Below, piece by piece: positions 16,613-27,112 of a DNA stretch of 64,000 nt. How positions within the stretch are numbered: position 1 is the first letter of the stretch; every line of letters starts with the position of its first letter. The stretch is from Hyphomicrobiaceae bacterium (GTDB lineage: Bacteria; Pseudomonadota; Alphaproteobacteria; Rhizobiales; Hyphomicrobiaceae): NCBI GenBank assembly GCA_008933705.1, contig WBUN01000002.1, forward strand, positions 1 to 64,000. The letters run 5' to 3'. Under the pieces are notes generated by a model. That model ran no database searches, was not told the origin of the DNA, and saw only the letters and a list, made by a program, of their open reading frames with translations. Both the position numbers and the translations under genes were made by a program.

Positions 16613-17581
16613 TCAGCGCGCCAGATCGGCGAACCGGCGCGTCGCGCCGACCAGCTCGTGGACAATACCTGCCTCCGTCATGGCGTGGCCCGCATCGGCG
16701 ACAATGCGCAAATCCGCCTGCGGCCAGGCGCGACACAGGTCCCAGGCGTTCTTCACCGGGGTGACGACATCGTAGCGCCCGTGCACAACGGTGCACGGCA
16801 GGTGGCGAATGGCTTCCACACCCACCAGCAGCTGATCGTCCCGCTCGAAGAAGCCACGGTTGATGAAATAGTGGCATTCGATGCGAGCAAACGCGATGGC
16901 GTAGGCATCGGCGGCGAACAGCTTCACGCGCTCGGGGTCCTGGTGGAGCGAGAGCGTGCTGCCTTCCCAGACCGACCAGGCCCGGGCCGCGGTAATCTGC
17001 ACGTCACGATCGGGATGCGTGAGGCGGCGGTAGTAGGCCGAAATCATGTCCGTGCGCTCTTCTGGAGGGATGACCTTCCTGAACTCCTCGAACGCCTCGG
17101 GGAAGAGCCAGTTGCACCCTTCCTGATAGAACCACTGCAGCTCGGCCTGCCGCAGCAGGAAGATGCCGCGCAACGCCATCTCGCTCACGCGCGCGGGATG
17201 GCTCTGCGCATAGGCCAGCGCCAACGTCGATCCCCACGATCCGCCGAAGAGCTGCCAGCGGGATATGCCGAGATGGACGCGCAGCCGCTCCATGTCCGCC
17301 ACAAGGTCCCAGGTGGTATTGGCCTCCAGGCTGGCATGAGGAAGAGAACGGCCACAGCCGCGCTGATCGAAGAGGACGATGCGATAGCGCGCCGGATCGT
17401 GATAGCGGCGCATGGTCGCGTTGCAGCCCCCTCCGGGACCGCCGTGCACGATCAGCGCCGGCTTGCCTTGGGGGTTGCCGCATTCCTCGAAGTAGATCTC
17501 GTGCCCCCCTTTGACCTTCAAGCGCCCGTGGCGATAGGGCTCGATCTGGGGATAGAAGCCGAGCCGCTCGCGTGCCGACAT
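16613..17581 (-). CDS. pip: proline iminopeptidase (prolyl aminopeptidase)
   Basis: This 322-residue alpha/beta-hydrolase removes N-terminal proline from peptides in the cytoplasm. The oxyanion motif HGGPGGG (residues 46-52), the block VLFDQRGCGRS and the nucleophile elbow GGSWGS (Ser115) are typical. The acid is in HGRYDVVTPV and the histidine in DAGHAMTE near the end. Length and sequence are standard for family S33 prolyl aminopeptidases. It stands alone between a DUF3859 gene and the symporter gene on the same strand. Confidence 0.93.
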   Translation of the reverse strand: MSARERLGFYPQIEPYRHGRLKVKGGHEIYFEECGNPQGKPALIVHGGPGGGCNATMRRYHDPARYRIVLFDQRGCGRSLPHASLEANTTWDLVADMERLRVHLGISRWQLFGGSWGSTLALAYAQSHPARVSEMALRGIFLLRQAELQWFYQEGCNWLFPEAFEEFRKVIPPEERTDMISAYYRRLTHPDRDVQITAARAWSVWEGSTLSLHQDPERVKLFAADAYAIAFARIECHYFINRGFFERDDQLLVGVEAIRHLPCTVVHGRYDVVTPVKNAWDLCRAWPQADLRIVADAGHAMTEAGIVHELVGATRRFADLAR

Positions 17582-17679
17582 TTCCCTGCCGCTTCCCGTG
17601 GTTGATGGACCATAATCTGCAGTGCTGCGCTATCGTTACATGCGCACGGCAGTGCAAGGCAAGTTACGGCCGCGCAATG

Positions 17680-19515
17680 TCAGGACGGAACGCGGCTCTT
17701 GAGGCGAAGAAGCCGCATCTCTCGATCATACATCGTCTCCCCGCCGGGCACACGCAGGTCGCGGAGCGCGTCGAGAGCGCTCTTGCCAGGTGCCGGTGTG
17801 ACGAGGCTCACGCCAATGGCGGCAACGAATGCCAACGGCATGGCGATGGCGCCGCTGAGCGGGCTCGGCAGCGCCAGCGCGCCGATCTCGCTGAGCAGCA
17901 CGATGAATGCGGTGATGGAGAAGCCCGTGATCATGCCGGCCATCGCACCCCAAGCGTTGAGGCGCTTCCACCAGATCGACAGCAACAACACGGGGAACGA
18001 TGCCGCAGCGCTGAACGCGAGCCCCCACAGAAAGAGCTGCAGCGGGTCGGCGGGCGCGGCGATGGCGAGCCACGCCGTAACGAATGCCACACCCAGCAGT
18101 GCCACCCGCGCCGTTCCGATGCGCGCGTTCTCTGGCGCCGTCTCGTTCGGCAACCCATGCACCACGTCCTCGGCGAGAATGGCGGCCGCAGAGACTAAGG
18201 ACGCGGCCAGCGCGGCAAGGGCCGCCGCGAGCGCTCCGGCAAGCGCCAGGTAGACCAGCACCTGAGGGAAGCCCGCCGCGATCGGCAGTGCGAATATCGC
18301 CGCATCGCGCTCGAATCCGATGTTGGCAAGCGCTACCAGCTGGGTCTTGGAATCGACCTTGGCGACCCCCGCCTGCTGCAGGAGCTGGAACCAAATCGGC
18401 AACTGGTCGCCGGTATGACCAACGACCTGCTCTACGATCATCGTGCGCAGGTATACAGCAACGGCAGGCAGCGTCAGCAGCACGATCCCCGCCACCAGCA
18501 CCGCCCAGCCGCCCGATTTGCGTGCCTCGTAGACGCCGGGCGTCGTGCCGGAGCGCGGCAGAAGGGCCGGCGACGCAGCAATGCCCATCGCCACGACGAA
18601 TGACATCAACACAAAGCCCAGGCCGCCTACGCTGCCGAATGCCTGGATGAACCTCTTCGTCAGCGGTTCTACGGTTACGCCGGGCAGATCGAAGGCAAGC
18701 GGCGGGGCAACGATGATGGGAACGCCGCGCACGGCCTCGAGCCGGGTGAGCACGCGCACGATGTTGCCGTGCGTCATCTGCGGCAGCGGCAGGTTGGAGA
18801 TCATCACGGCAACGATGGTCGCGGGCACCGCGAGCGCCAGGAGCGCGGCGATCGCCTTGGCCACGCTCGCCCAGGTCAGCGAGCGCATGCCGCCGGCAAT
18901 GACGGTCGCCGCAACGCACGCCATGATGACGACGGCCATCAGGCCCTCGGATTGTCCCAGCAGCCATGCGGACGCATAGGCCGCAAAGCGCGCCTCCGCC
19001 GCCAGCAGCAGAAGGATGGGCACCGACAGGATGCCGGCCGCAACGACCCGCACGGTGCGGCTCTCGTGCCGCCGCCCGAGAAATGTGGGTACCGTGTAGG
19101 CGCCGAGCTTGCGCAAGAACGGCGCGAACAGCACGACCATGAAGACGAGGCCGGCGTACAAGCCGATGCTGAGACAAATGGCGTCGAAGCCGACCATCAA
19201 CAGCGAGCCTGTCAGCGCCATGAAGCCGGCACCTCCGAGGGCGGCGATGGCAAGGACCAACCCATTGAAGAATGCGGGCACACGTCGTCCGCATGCGAAG
19301 TAGTCGCCGGGCTCGCGCGCGGCCGAGAAGATGCCGATGGCCGCATAGAGAGCCAGCGGCCCCGCAAACATGATGAGGCGCACCATGGCGTCGGTGGCGC
19401 CGAGTTGCTCGAACATCAGCGCCATGAGCACGACGGACGCAAATGCAGCCACGAAGATGCCGTAGTAGGTGCCAAGCCGCGGATTGACGAGCCTGGTCGG
19501 CGACGTGAAGGCCAT
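17680..19515 (-). CDS. sodium/solute symporter (SSS family, acetate-permease-like)
   Basis: The 611-residue membrane protein has about 13 helices. It shows SSS-family features: GIFSAAREPGDYFACGRRVP near residue 60, then GGAGFMALTGSLLMVGFDA, and AVYLRTMIVEQVVGHTG later. It is of the ActP/VC_2705 type that imports acetate and other short monocarboxylates with Na+. Five bases upstream lies its DUF4212 small partner, as is usual for this type. A CrbR-like regulator diverges beyond that, which fits acetate/propionate control. No acs gene is in the window. Exact substrate unproven. Confidence 0.85.
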   Translation of the reverse strand: MAFTSPTRLVNPRLGTYYGIFVAAFASVVLMALMFEQLGATDAMVRLIMFAGPLALYAAIGIFSAAREPGDYFACGRRVPAFFNGLVLAIAALGGAGFMALTGSLLMVGFDAICLSIGLYAGLVFMVVLFAPFLRKLGAYTVPTFLGRRHESRTVRVVAAGILSVPILLLLAAEARFAAYASAWLLGQSEGLMAVVIMACVAATVIAGGMRSLTWASVAKAIAALLALAVPATIVAVMISNLPLPQMTHGNIVRVLTRLEAVRGVPIIVAPPLAFDLPGVTVEPLTKRFIQAFGSVGGLGFVLMSFVVAMGIAASPALLPRSGTTPGVYEARKSGGWAVLVAGIVLLTLPAVAVYLRTMIVEQVVGHTGDQLPIWFQLLQQAGVAKVDSKTQLVALANIGFERDAAIFALPIAAGFPQVLVYLALAGALAAALAALAASLVSAAAILAEDVVHGLPNETAPENARIGTARVALLGVAFVTAWLAIAAPADPLQLFLWGLAFSAAASFPVLLLSIWWKRLNAWGAMAGMITGFSITAFIVLLSEIGALALPSPLSGAIAMPLAFVAAIGVSLVTPAPGKSALDALRDLRVPGGETMYDREMRLLRLKSRVPS

Positions 19516-19520
19516 GACGA

Positions 19521-19787
19521 TCAGAAGTCCTCGTGCGCCCCGTGCCAGTGGTCGATGGCATCCTGCCGATTGACGAACACTGCGACGGTAACGAAGGCGA
19601 TGACCGTCAGACCATGGCTGGCGAGGAAGTACCCGAGCGGCATCCCCAGGATGCGCTTATCGTTGAGGGCATCGGCGTAGAGCGGCAACACAATCATGGC
19701 CAGCACGAATGGCAGCAGGCTGGTCAACATCTGCATTTTCGTGTGCCGCCAGTAGGGCTTGCGCTCCTTGCGCTCGATTGCGGGCAT
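19521..19787 (-). CDS. DUF4212 small subunit of sodium/solute symporter
   Basis: This 88-residue protein has two membrane helices (LLPFVLAMIVLPLYADAL and YFLASHGLTVIAFVTVAVFV) and a C-terminal DAIDHWHGAHEDF. This matches the DUF4212/TIGR03647 small subunit that accompanies acetate-type SSS permeases, YjcH-like in position. It ends five bases ahead of the symporter start, so the two form one operon. It probably stabilises or tunes the transporter. Confidence 0.85.
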   Translation of the reverse strand: MPAIERKERKPYWRHTKMQMLTSLLPFVLAMIVLPLYADALNDKRILGMPLGYFLASHGLTVIAFVTVAVFVNRQDAIDHWHGAHEDF

Positions 19788-20086
19788 ACGGCGCCATCCT
19801 CAATTTCGGGGGCAGCGCGCCCCGCTCTGCAATGCTCATCCGGGCGAGACTTGAATGTGCAAGTTGCCCGCGATTCGTGGTTCAAGTGCGGCAGCTGGCG
19901 CAAAGAGACGGACCTCGGGAGGCACCGATGCCCAACAACGCCGCTATCTTAGGCATGTATAGCCCAAGGTATTAGCCAAGGGGTCAAAAAACCGCTAGAT
20001 TCCAACATCGTCGCAGAAGGCCCATGCTGTCATCGGCTGGGTCAGGGGAAATGATCGGCTCGAGAATGCAAGGGTAGGCGCGGGGC
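19788..20086. promoter_or_regulatory. divergent control region, symporter operon / crbR-like gene
   Basis: About 300 bases between the leftward symporter operon and the rightward response-regulator gene. The AT-richer part 19945-20010 includes two close imperfect direct repeats, agcccaagg and agccaaggg (about 19962-19983), followed by a run of six A. These could be regulator or polymerase sites. No gene is seen. Confidence 0.35.
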
Positions 20087-20752
20087 ATGTCCGACTACCG
20101 GTTCATCATCGTCGATGACCACCCGTTGTTTCGGGGCGCGCTCAGCCAGGCGCTGCGCGCCTCCTTCGAGAGTGCCGAGATCATCGAGGCCGGCTCGCTC
20201 GATGAACTGACTGATCGCCTGGCAACGGCCGGCGAGACTGATCTGATCCTGCTCGATCTGACGATGCCTGGCGTGCAGGGAGTCTCCGGCCTCCTCTATC
20301 TGCGTGCCCAACACCCGGAGGTGCCGGTCGTCATCGTATCGGCCAGCGATGATGCGGCCACGATCCGCCATTGTCTCGACTGCGGTGCGTCGGGGTTCAT
20401 CCCCAAATCGCAACCCGTAGAAAGCATCCGCGACGCCATCCGCAAGATCATGGATGGCGAGGTCTGGCTTCCGCCCGATATCGACCTCAGCACCATGCCG
20501 AGCGGAGAGAGCACCGAGCTGGTTTCGCGATTGGCAACGCTGACGCCGCAGCAGGTGCGCGTGCTGATGATGCTGGGCGAGGGCCTGCTGAACAAGCAGA
20601 TCGCCTACAAGCTCGGGGTGTCCGAAGCCACTATCAAGGCCCACGTGTCGGCGATCCTGCAGAAACTGGGGGTCGACAGCCGGACCCAGGCCGTGATCGC
20701 CATCAACAAGATCGGCGGCAGCACCAATGATTGGCCACGTGTGCCGAACTGA
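20087..20752 (+). CDS. crbR: NarL/LuxR-type response regulator, CrbR-like
   Basis: The 221-residue regulator has a receiver domain (residues 1-120; acidic pair DD10-11, phosphoacceptor Asp57 in LLDLTMPG, Lys in GFIPKSQ). A LuxR-type DNA-binding domain follows (LTPQQVRVLMMLGEG, LNKQIAYKLGVSEATIKAHVSAIL). CrbR responds to the CrbS kinase, an SSS-histidine kinase fusion, and switches on acetyl-CoA synthetase in Vibrio and Pseudomonas. A CrbS-like gene lies at 22768-26298 and an acetate-type symporter diverges immediately upstream, so the assignment is well supported by context. bioD follows 86 bases downstream. Confidence 0.82.
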   Translation: MSDYRFIIVDDHPLFRGALSQALRASFESAEIIEAGSLDELTDRLATAGETDLILLDLTMPGVQGVSGLLYLRAQHPEVPVVIVSASDDAATIRHCLDCGASGFIPKSQPVESIRDAIRKIMDGEVWLPPDIDLSTMPSGESTELVSRLATLTPQQVRVLMMLGEGLLNKQIAYKLGVSEATIKAHVSAILQKLGVDSRTQAVIAINKIGGSTNDWPRVPN

Positions 20753-20838
20753 TCCGCTGGTGCATAATCGCCGGTGGCGCCGCACCAATCGATGCTGACG
20801 ACCGCACGTCCAACAACCGGTCCTGACCAACTCTCGGC

Positions 20839-21483
20839 ATGAGCCCCCGCTTCATCGTCACTGGAACCGACACCGGTGTCGGCAAGACGGTATTCTCGGC
20901 TGCGCTCGTCGGCGCACTCGCTTGCCGGTACTGGAAACCCATACAGTCGGGGCTCGACGCCGAGAGCGATTCCGAACTGGTCCGTCGCCTGTCGGGCGCT
21001 CCTCATGAGCACATCCTCCCAGAGGCATGGCGCTTGAAGACCCCGGTCTCCCCACACCTGGCCGCCGAGATCGACGGCGTTGGCGTTGATCCCGGCGCGC
21101 TCGTCCCGCCCCCATGCCCGGATCCCCTGGTGATCGAGGGCGTCGGCGGCCTGATGGTGCCGCTGACGCGCCAACATCTCTTTCTCGACCTGATCGAGCG
21201 TTGGCAGATCCCGGTGATCCTGTGCGCGCGAACCACGCTCGGCACCATCAACCATAGCCTGCTGTCGATCGACGCTTTGCGCCGTCGCGCCATTCCGCTG
21301 CACGGTATTGTCTTCATCGGCCCACACAATGCCGACAACGAGCGCGTCATCGTGGAGATGTCCGGCGTGCGCCGGCTCGGCTGGCTCCCGCTCCTCGTGC
21401 CTCTGACACGGGACACGCTGCGGCAAGCATTTGCGCACAACTTCCACCGGTCCGATTTCCTCCCCGGCGAGGCGGCGGCATGA
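20839..21483 (+). CDS. bioD: dethiobiotin synthetase
   Basis: This 214-residue enzyme closes the ureido ring of dethiobiotin from 7,8-diaminopelargonate, CO2 and ATP. The P-loop is [13 protein letters not shown] (near residues 7-19), the substrate lysine lies in YWKPIQSG, and [12 protein letters not shown] carries the conserved glycines. Length is typical. The stop overlaps bioA by four bases (ATGA), giving coupled translation in pathway order reversed (bioA acts before bioD). No BioR-type ttat-ctataa box is visible ahead of it. bioB and bioF are not in the window. Confidence 0.95.
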   Translation: MSPRFIVTGTDTGVGKTVFSAALVGALACRYWKPIQSGLDAESDSELVRRLSGAPHEHILPEAWRLKTPVSPHLAAEIDGVGVDPGALVPPPCPDPLVIEGVGGLMVPLTRQHLFLDLIERWQIPVILCARTTLGTINHSLLSIDALRRRAIPLHGIVFIGPHNADNERVIVEMSGVRRLGWLPLLVPLTRDTLRQAFAHNFHRSDFLPGEAAA

Positions 21484-22754
21484 CACGCTCTCCCATCTGG
21501 CACCCCTTCACGCAGCACGCATTGCAGCCGGACGCGACCATGGTCGCACGGGGCAAGGGCGCCTGGCTCGAGACGCCGGACGGCAGGCGCATCCTGGATG
21601 CCATCTCGTCGTGGTGGGTGGTGACCCACGGGCATTGCCATCCGCGCATCGTCTCGGCCATCAGACGCCAGGCGGAGATCCTGGATCAGGTCATTTTCGC
21701 GGGCTTCACGCATGAAGGGGCGGAGGCCGTTGCGCGCCGTCTGGTCGAGATCACGCCGGCGGGGCTCGATCACGTGTTCTTCTCCGACAGCGGCTCGACG
21801 TCGGTGGAGGTCGGCCTCAAGATGGCGCTGGGCTACTGGCGCAACATGGGCTCGCAGCGCACGCGCATCGTGGCGCTGGAGCACGGCTACCACGGCGACA
21901 CCATCGGCACCATGTCGGCGGGCGCGCGCGGCGTGTTCAGCGCACCCTACGAGCCGCTGCTGTTCGAGGTCGCCCGCGTGCCGTTCCCATCGGCGGGCTC
22001 GGAGCAAGCCTCGCTCGATGCCCTGGAGAAAGCCTGCGGCGACCGGCAGGCGGCCGCCTTCGTGATCGAGCCGCTGGTGCTCGGGGCCGGCGGCATGCAC
22101 ATTTACGAAGCGCGCGTGCTGGCCGAGATGGCGCGCATTTGCCGCCAGTCGGGAACGCTGTTGATCGCCGACGAAGTCATGACCGGCTTCGGCCGCACCG
22201 GCACGCTGTTCGCCTGCGAGCAGGCGGGCGTCGAGCCCGACATCGCCTGCTATGCCAAAGGGATCACGGGGGGCTCCCTGCCGCTGGCCGTCACCATGTG
22301 CCGGGCGGAGATCTTCGACGCGCACTATTCGCAAGACCGCCGGCGCACCTTCTATCACTCGAGCTCCTATACGGCGAACCCGATCGCCTGCGCCGCCGCG
22401 CTCGCCAGTCTCGAGATCTGGAAGGATGAGCCTGTGCTCGAGCGCGTGCGGCGGCTCGGCGAGATGCAGGAGGAGCGTCTGGCACCGTTCAGAGGCGATG
22501 CACGCTTTGCCAACGTGCGCCGGCTCGGCACCATCGCCGCCCTCGATCTCGTGTCTGATAGTGCGGGCTATCTCGCCGACGTCGGACCGCGTCTCTACGA
22601 CTTCTTCGTCGCACGCGGCCTGCTGCTGCGGCCGCTCGGCAATACCATCTATGTGATGCCGCCATACTGCATCGAAGCGGGCGACCTCGATCTCATCTAT
22701 GCGGCCATCGATGCCGCCCCAAGCGCGGTGGGCGGATCCGGCCGGCGTCCGTGA
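21480..22754 (+). CDS. bioA: adenosylmethionine-8-amino-7-oxononanoate aminotransferase
   Basis: The 424-residue PLP enzyme (class III aminotransferase) converts 8-amino-7-oxononanoate to 7,8-diaminopelargonate with S-adenosylmethionine as amino donor. Signs are the start IWHPFTQHA, the block [28 protein letters not shown], the PLP aspartate in [15 protein letters not shown] and the Schiff-base lysine in CYAKGITGG. It overlaps bioD by four bases and ends 13 bases from the convergent crbS-like gene. Confidence 0.95.
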   Translation: MTRSPIWHPFTQHALQPDATMVARGKGAWLETPDGRRILDAISSWWVVTHGHCHPRIVSAIRRQAEILDQVIFAGFTHEGAEAVARRLVEITPAGLDHVFFSDSGSTSVEVGLKMALGYWRNMGSQRTRIVALEHGYHGDTIGTMSAGARGVFSAPYEPLLFEVARVPFPSAGSEQASLDALEKACGDRQAAAFVIEPLVLGAGGMHIYEARVLAEMARICRQSGTLLIADEVMTGFGRTGTLFACEQAGVEPDIACYAKGITGGSLPLAVTMCRAEIFDAHYSQDRRRTFYHSSSYTANPIACAAALASLEIWKDEPVLERVRRLGEMQEERLAPFRGDARFANVRRLGTIAALDLVSDSAGYLADVGPRLYDFFVARGLLLRPLGNTIYVMPPYCIEAGDLDLIYAAIDAAPSAVGGSGRRP

Positions 22755-22767
22755 CAACCGCGCGCGC

Positions 22768-25700
22768 CTACTCGGCCGCCACGGAGCGCTGCCAGGTGAG
22801 CTGGTGCATGAGCGCGCGCAGAGCGGCCGCCTTCAGCGGCTTCCTCAGCAAGGCGTGACCGCGCTGGCGCGCATCGCGCTGCACCTCCGCCGAGGGATCT
22901 GCCGTGATGATGATCGTGGGAACCTGCACGCCCAACACGGCACGGACCGCCGCTACCGCCTCCATGCCCGTTCCCTCGTCGAGGTGGTAGTCTGCCAGAA
23001 TGATGTCGGGCTTGCGCGTGCTCTCCCGTAGCCGCTCGATGGCCTCATCGGCGCCGCGCGCTGTGGTGACGACGCAACCCCATCCATCCAGCAGCGCTTG
23101 CATGCCGGTCAGCACAGCCGGCTCGTTGTCGATGCACAACACGCTGAGCCCGACGATGCGGCCGGCGGGCTGCGCGGCGGGCACGACGGGAACCGCCGTC
23201 GTGCGCGGCTCAGCGCGCGGCAGCTCGATCGTGAACAGCGATCCGCGACCCGGCACGGACTCGAGCGCGATGCGATGGCCGAGCACCTTGCCGATGCGTT
23301 CGACAATCGACAGGCCGAGACCAAGCCCCCTGACGGTGCTCGCGGTTTCCTCCAGACGCTGGAACTCCTTGAATATGATGGCACGCTTGGCCTTCGGAAT
23401 GCCGGGGCCGGTATCCCAGACCTGGATGCTGAGCTTCTCGCCGCGCCGGCGCACGCCGAGCAGGACCGTGCCTGTCGTCGTGTACTTGATGCCGTTGGAC
23501 AGCAGGTTCTGCAGCACGCGGCGGAGCAGACGCCGGTCGGAGCGAACCCACACCCGCGTCGCCACGATGCGCAGCTTGAGCCCCCTGGCGCGGGCCAGCG
23601 GAATGAACTCCACCGACAGCTGCTCAAACAAGTCATTGAGGGAGAACACCGTCAGATCCGGCTCCAGCCGGCCCGTGTCGAGCCGGGCGATCTCGATCAG
23701 GACGTTCAGGATCTCCTCAACGGCCTCCAGAGAGGCATCGATGTTGTTGGCCAGCGTCGCCTCCTGACCGCCGAGCTTGCGCTCCACGAGGCTGGTCGCG
23801 TAGAGGCGCGCGGCGTTCAGGGGCTGCAGCACGTCGTGGCTCGCTGCTGCCAGGAATCGCGTCTTGTCGAGGTTGGCCTCGTCAGCCTTGCGCTTGGCGA
23901 CCGCCAGCGCCTTGTTGACCTCGGTGAGCTCTGCCGTGCGCTCCCTGACGCGCCGCTCCAGCGTCTCGTTGGCGCGCGCCAGCGCCTCCGCCGCCTCCAC
24001 GCGCTCCGTGATGTCCGAGTAGGTGGTCACGATGCCACCCTGCGGCATCGGGCTGGTGCGGATCTCCAGGATGCGCCGCCCGCCGTCGAAGTGCTCCTGG
24101 AAGGCCTCCTGGGAGACGGCAAGCTTCATCAGCCTGTCGGCGACCAGCTTGTCGATGTCGCCGGCACCGAAATCGCCGCGCTCTGCGCAGTTGCGCAGGA
24201 TGCGCTCGAGCGGCGCCCCGACTTGCCCGAGTTCCGGAGGCAGATTGAGAAGCTCTCGGAACTGGCGGTTCCAGCAGATGAGCCGCATGTCCCTGTCGAA
24301 GACGCTGAGGCCATGTCGCACCTGATCGAGCGCCGATTGCAGCAGGTCGCGGTTGTACTGCAGCGCCTCGGAGGCATCGTCCAGCAGCCGCAGCGCCGAC
24401 TGGCTGCCGGCATCGCCGCGACGCAGCAGCAGCGACAGCACCAGGCGCGAGGACGCAGCGCCGATGGCGCTGGCCAACAGGTGCTCGGCAAATCGCAAAA
24501 GCTGGATGTCGGCCCCGGCTGCAGGCAAAAGTGCCGCATCCCGGGTCTTGGCAAACTCCGCAAAGGAACGCTCGGCCCGCTCGGCTCCGAGATAGCGCGC
24601 GACCGTGTGCTGCAGGTCCGATACCGTGATGGACGTGCGCCAAAGGCGGAAGGACGGCGCCATGGCCGGGCGCGGCAGATCATCGTGCACGAATACGTGC
24701 GCCTGCAGCCGCTCGACCGGCTCGGGAGCCCACAGCAGCGACACGACGACGTAGGTCAGCAGGTTGGCGGCGATGCTCCAAAGCACGCCATGGGTGAGCG
24801 GCTCAAGGTGCAGGTAGAACAGAGCCTGCGGCGAGAGAAAGCCGAGGCCGAACGGCCCCTCGGTCATCACGGCGCCGGGCAGCCATCCGGCCTCGATGAC
24901 CCAAGGCAGCAGCAGGGTGTAGGCCCAGACCGTGAAGCCGGTGACGATGCCGGCAATTGCCCCGCGAGCAGTGGCGTTGCGCCAGACCAATCCGCCGAAG
25001 AAGGCCGGAGCGAACTGCGCGATAGCTGCGAACGCCACGAGCCCGATGGAGGCCAAGCCGTGGGTTTGGCCCAGCAATCGATAGAAAAGGTAGCCCAGCA
25101 ATACGATGGCGAAGATGGCGACTCGGCGGACCAACAGCAACAGCCGCGTCATATCTTTCTGCTGACTGGTCGGATCGTCCGAACGCTGGCGCAGAAGCAG
25201 AGGCAGCACCAGCCCGTTGCAGACCATGATCGCGAGCGCCACCGAGTCGACGATGACCATGGCCGTCGCAGCCGACAGCCCGCCGACGAAAGCCAACAGG
25301 GTCAGTGCCTCCGCACCCTTCGACAGCGGCAATGCCAGCACGTAGGTGTCGGCATTGAAGGAACCTTTCGGCAGCGCCATCAGGCCGGCTGCGGCGATCG
25401 GCACAACGAAGAGATTGATGAGCACCAGGTAGACGGGGAAGAGCCATGCGGCCCGCCTGATCTCCTTCTCGGAATTGTTCTCGACCACCGTCACGTGGAA
25501 CTGGCGCGGCAGCAGCACGATGCACACGAGGCTCAGGAACGTCACGGTGATCCAAGTGCCGCCGTTGACGCCGTGCGCAAAGACCTTCTGTATGTCGTAG
25601 GTTTGCGTCGCCGCGCTGACGAAATTGCCGATGCCGCCAAAGACGGTGAACGTGACGAAGAACCCGACGGCAAGGAATGCCGCCAGCTTGACGAGCGACT

Positions 25701-26298
25701 CTGCGGCCACGGCCACGATCAGGCCTTCCTGATGCTCGGTCGCATCGATGTGGCGTGTGCCGAACAGGATGGCGAATGTGGCCATCGCCAGCGCGATGAT
25801 GAGCGCCGTATCGGTCGGCAGATGGAACCTGCCGAGCGCGCGGGCGCCGAGCAGCGCATCGACCGACAGCGCCACGGCTTTGAGCTGCAGGGCGATGTAG
25901 GGCAGAGTGCCGGCTACGGCGATGACGGTAACGATGGCAGCTACTGCCTGGCTCTTGCCATAGCGCGCAGCGAGGAAGTCTGCCACCGAGGTGATGTTCT
26001 GGCTCTTGGCCAGCCGCACGATGCGCAGCAGCAAGCGCCATCCGAACACGAACAGCAGGATGGGACCGAGATAGACGGGGAAGAAATCGTATCCCGTCGT
26101 CGCCGCCAGCCCCACGCTGCCGAAGAAGGTCCAGGACGTGCAATAGACCGCGAGCGACAAGGAATAGATCAACGGCCGCCCGTCGCCGCCCTTACGCGAG
26201 CGTACGGTGCGGTCGGCATACCATGCCAGCGCAAACAGGACGCTCACGTATCCGAGCGCGAGCGCGACGACGCTCCAACCCTCGATCATATTTGCCAT
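22768..26298 (-). CDS. crbS: symporter-histidine kinase-receiver fusion, CrbS-like
   Basis: This 1176-residue sensor joins an SSS-type membrane domain of about 13 helices (residues 1-500), a linker, a PAS domain (about 650-770), a coiled coil ([14 protein letters not shown]) and a histidine kinase. The kinase has the H box [11 protein letters not shown] with His near 821, N box [10 protein letters not shown]1 DTGPGIPK and G2 [10 protein letters not shown]-terminal receiver follows (phospho-Asp near 1100 in [10 protein letters not shown]). This is the CrbS architecture, which couples solute sensing to acs control. The start MANMIEG at 26298 follows ggaagg; longer forms to 26367 are open. It is separated from crbR by bioDA. 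Confidence 0.85.
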   Translation of the reverse strand: MANMIEGWSVVALALGYVSVLFALAWYADRTVRSRKGGDGRPLIYSLSLAVYCTSWTFFGSVGLAATTGYDFFPVYLGPILLFVFGWRLLLRIVRLAKSQNITSVADFLAARYGKSQAVAAIVTVIAVAGTLPYIALQLKAVALSVDALLGARALGRFHLPTDTALIIALAMATFAILFGTRHIDATEHQEGLIVAVAAESLVKLAAFLAVGFFVTFTVFGGIGNFVSAATQTYDIQKVFAHGVNGGTWITVTFLSLVCIVLLPRQFHVTVVENNSEKEIRRAAWLFPVYLVLINLFVVPIAAAGLMALPKGSFNADTYVLALPLSKGAEALTLLAFVGGLSAATAMVIVDSVALAIMVCNGLVLPLLLRQRSDDPTSQQKDMTRLLLLVRRVAIFAIVLLGYLFYRLLGQTHGLASIGLVAFAAIAQFAPAFFGGLVWRNATARGAIAGIVTGFTVWAYTLLLPWVIEAGWLPGAVMTEGPFGLGFLSPQALFYLHLEPLTHGVLWSIAANLLTYVVVSLLWAPEPVERLQAHVFVHDDLPRPAMAPSFRLWRTSITVSDLQHTVARYLGAERAERSFAEFAKTRDAALLPAAGADIQLLRFAEHLLASAIGAASSRLVLSLLLRRGDAGSQSALRLLDDASEALQYNRDLLQSALDQVRHGLSVFDRDMRLICWNRQFRELLNLPPELGQVGAPLERILRNCAERGDFGAGDIDKLVADRLMKLAVSQEAFQEHFDGGRRILEIRTSPMPQGGIVTTYSDITERVEAAEALARANETLERRVRERTAELTEVNKALAVAKRKADEANLDKTRFLAAASHDVLQPLNAARLYATSLVERKLGGQEATLANNIDASLEAVEEILNVLIEIARLDTGRLEPDLTVFSLNDLFEQLSVEFIPLARARGLKLRIVATRVWVRSDRRLLRRVLQNLLSNGIKYTTTGTVLLGVRRRGEKLSIQVWDTGPGIPKAKRAIIFKEFQRLEETASTVRGLGLGLSIVERIGKVLGHRIALESVPGRGSLFTIELPRAEPRTTAVPVVPAAQPAGRIVGLSVLCIDNEPAVLTGMQALLDGWGCVVTTARGADEAIERLRESTRKPDIILADYHLDEGTGMEAVAAVRAVLGVQVPTIIITADPSAEVQRDARQRGHALLRKPLKAAALRALMHQLTWQRSVAAE

Positions 26299-26587
26299 TG
26301 GCCTTCCGCCCGACGGCAGCCGCATCGTCCGCGGCCGTTCCGCCGGCGCGAGAGGCCTTGCTCCCACATCATTCTGTCAGTGCACCCATAGTGCTGGAAG
26401 CCGCGGCCTCTGTCCAATGCCGGTCAACGAAGGCGTTAAACATCAAGGGATTGGGCGGAAGGGAGCTGTGCAGGAAGACCGGCTTGGCAATTGCCGACCG
26501 CGCATGCTTCTCCTAGGCTCGCCTGCGCCGTGCTGCTTTGTTGCAGCTTCAAATCGGCTCGAATTGGACGGGCGGGAGCACGATCAC

Positions 26588-26989
26588 ATGAACTGGAAAT
26601 GGCTGGCGGAATTCCGGGAGTTCGCCCTGAAGGGCAACGTGGTCGATCTTGCGGTCGGCGTCATCATCGGGGCGGCATTCGGCAAGATCGTATCGGCCCT
26701 GGTCGACAACGTCCTGATGCCGCCGATCGGATTCGTCCTCGGCGGCGTCGATTTCAAGGATCTCGCCATCAACCTCGGCACCGCGCAGACGCCGGTGCTA
26801 ATCAAATACGGCATGTTCATTCAAACGGTCGTCGACTTCGCCATCATCGCCTTCGTGCTGTTCGTCGTCATCAAGGCGATGAACACGCTGAAGAAGCGCT
26901 TCGAGAGCGGCGCAGCGGCCGCCCCTCCCAAACCGACGCAGTCGGAAATCTACCTGAAGGAAATCCGAGACGCGCTGGTGAAGAAGTAG
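26588..26989 (+). CDS. mscL: large-conductance mechanosensitive channel MscL
   Basis: The 133-residue membrane protein opens under membrane tension to release solutes during osmotic downshock. It has the N-terminal amphipathic helix ([20 protein letters not shown], the family signature), two membrane helices (residues about 16-42 and 72-98) and a charged C-terminal helix ending [14 protein letters not shown]. Length is typical. The ATG at 26588 follows cgggagc by ten bases. The frame is open upstream without domain character. Confidence 0.96.
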   Translation: MNWKWLAEFREFALKGNVVDLAVGVIIGAAFGKIVSALVDNVLMPPIGFVLGGVDFKDLAINLGTAQTPVLIKYGMFIQTVVDFAIIAFVLFVVIKAMNTLKKRFESGAAAAPPKPTQSEIYLKEIRDALVKK

Positions 26990-27112
26990 ACCCAGGCGCG
27001 TGATCGCCTCTGCGGTAGCCCCCGCACGCCGGTGGGCCGGCAGAGCGAGCCGAGGCGCGCCCGCTTCGCGCGCTTCATCACATCTTTACCCCCCTATGCC
27101 ATCTCCACTGGC

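Noticed and set aside
20753..20838. Search for a BioR operator before bioD
   Set aside because: No ttat-ctataa-like sequence is present.
23098..26391. Forward open frame of more than 1000 codons antisense to the crbS-like gene
   Set aside because: Product is Gln/His/Arg-rich with no domains, as expected for the complement of a GC-rich gene.
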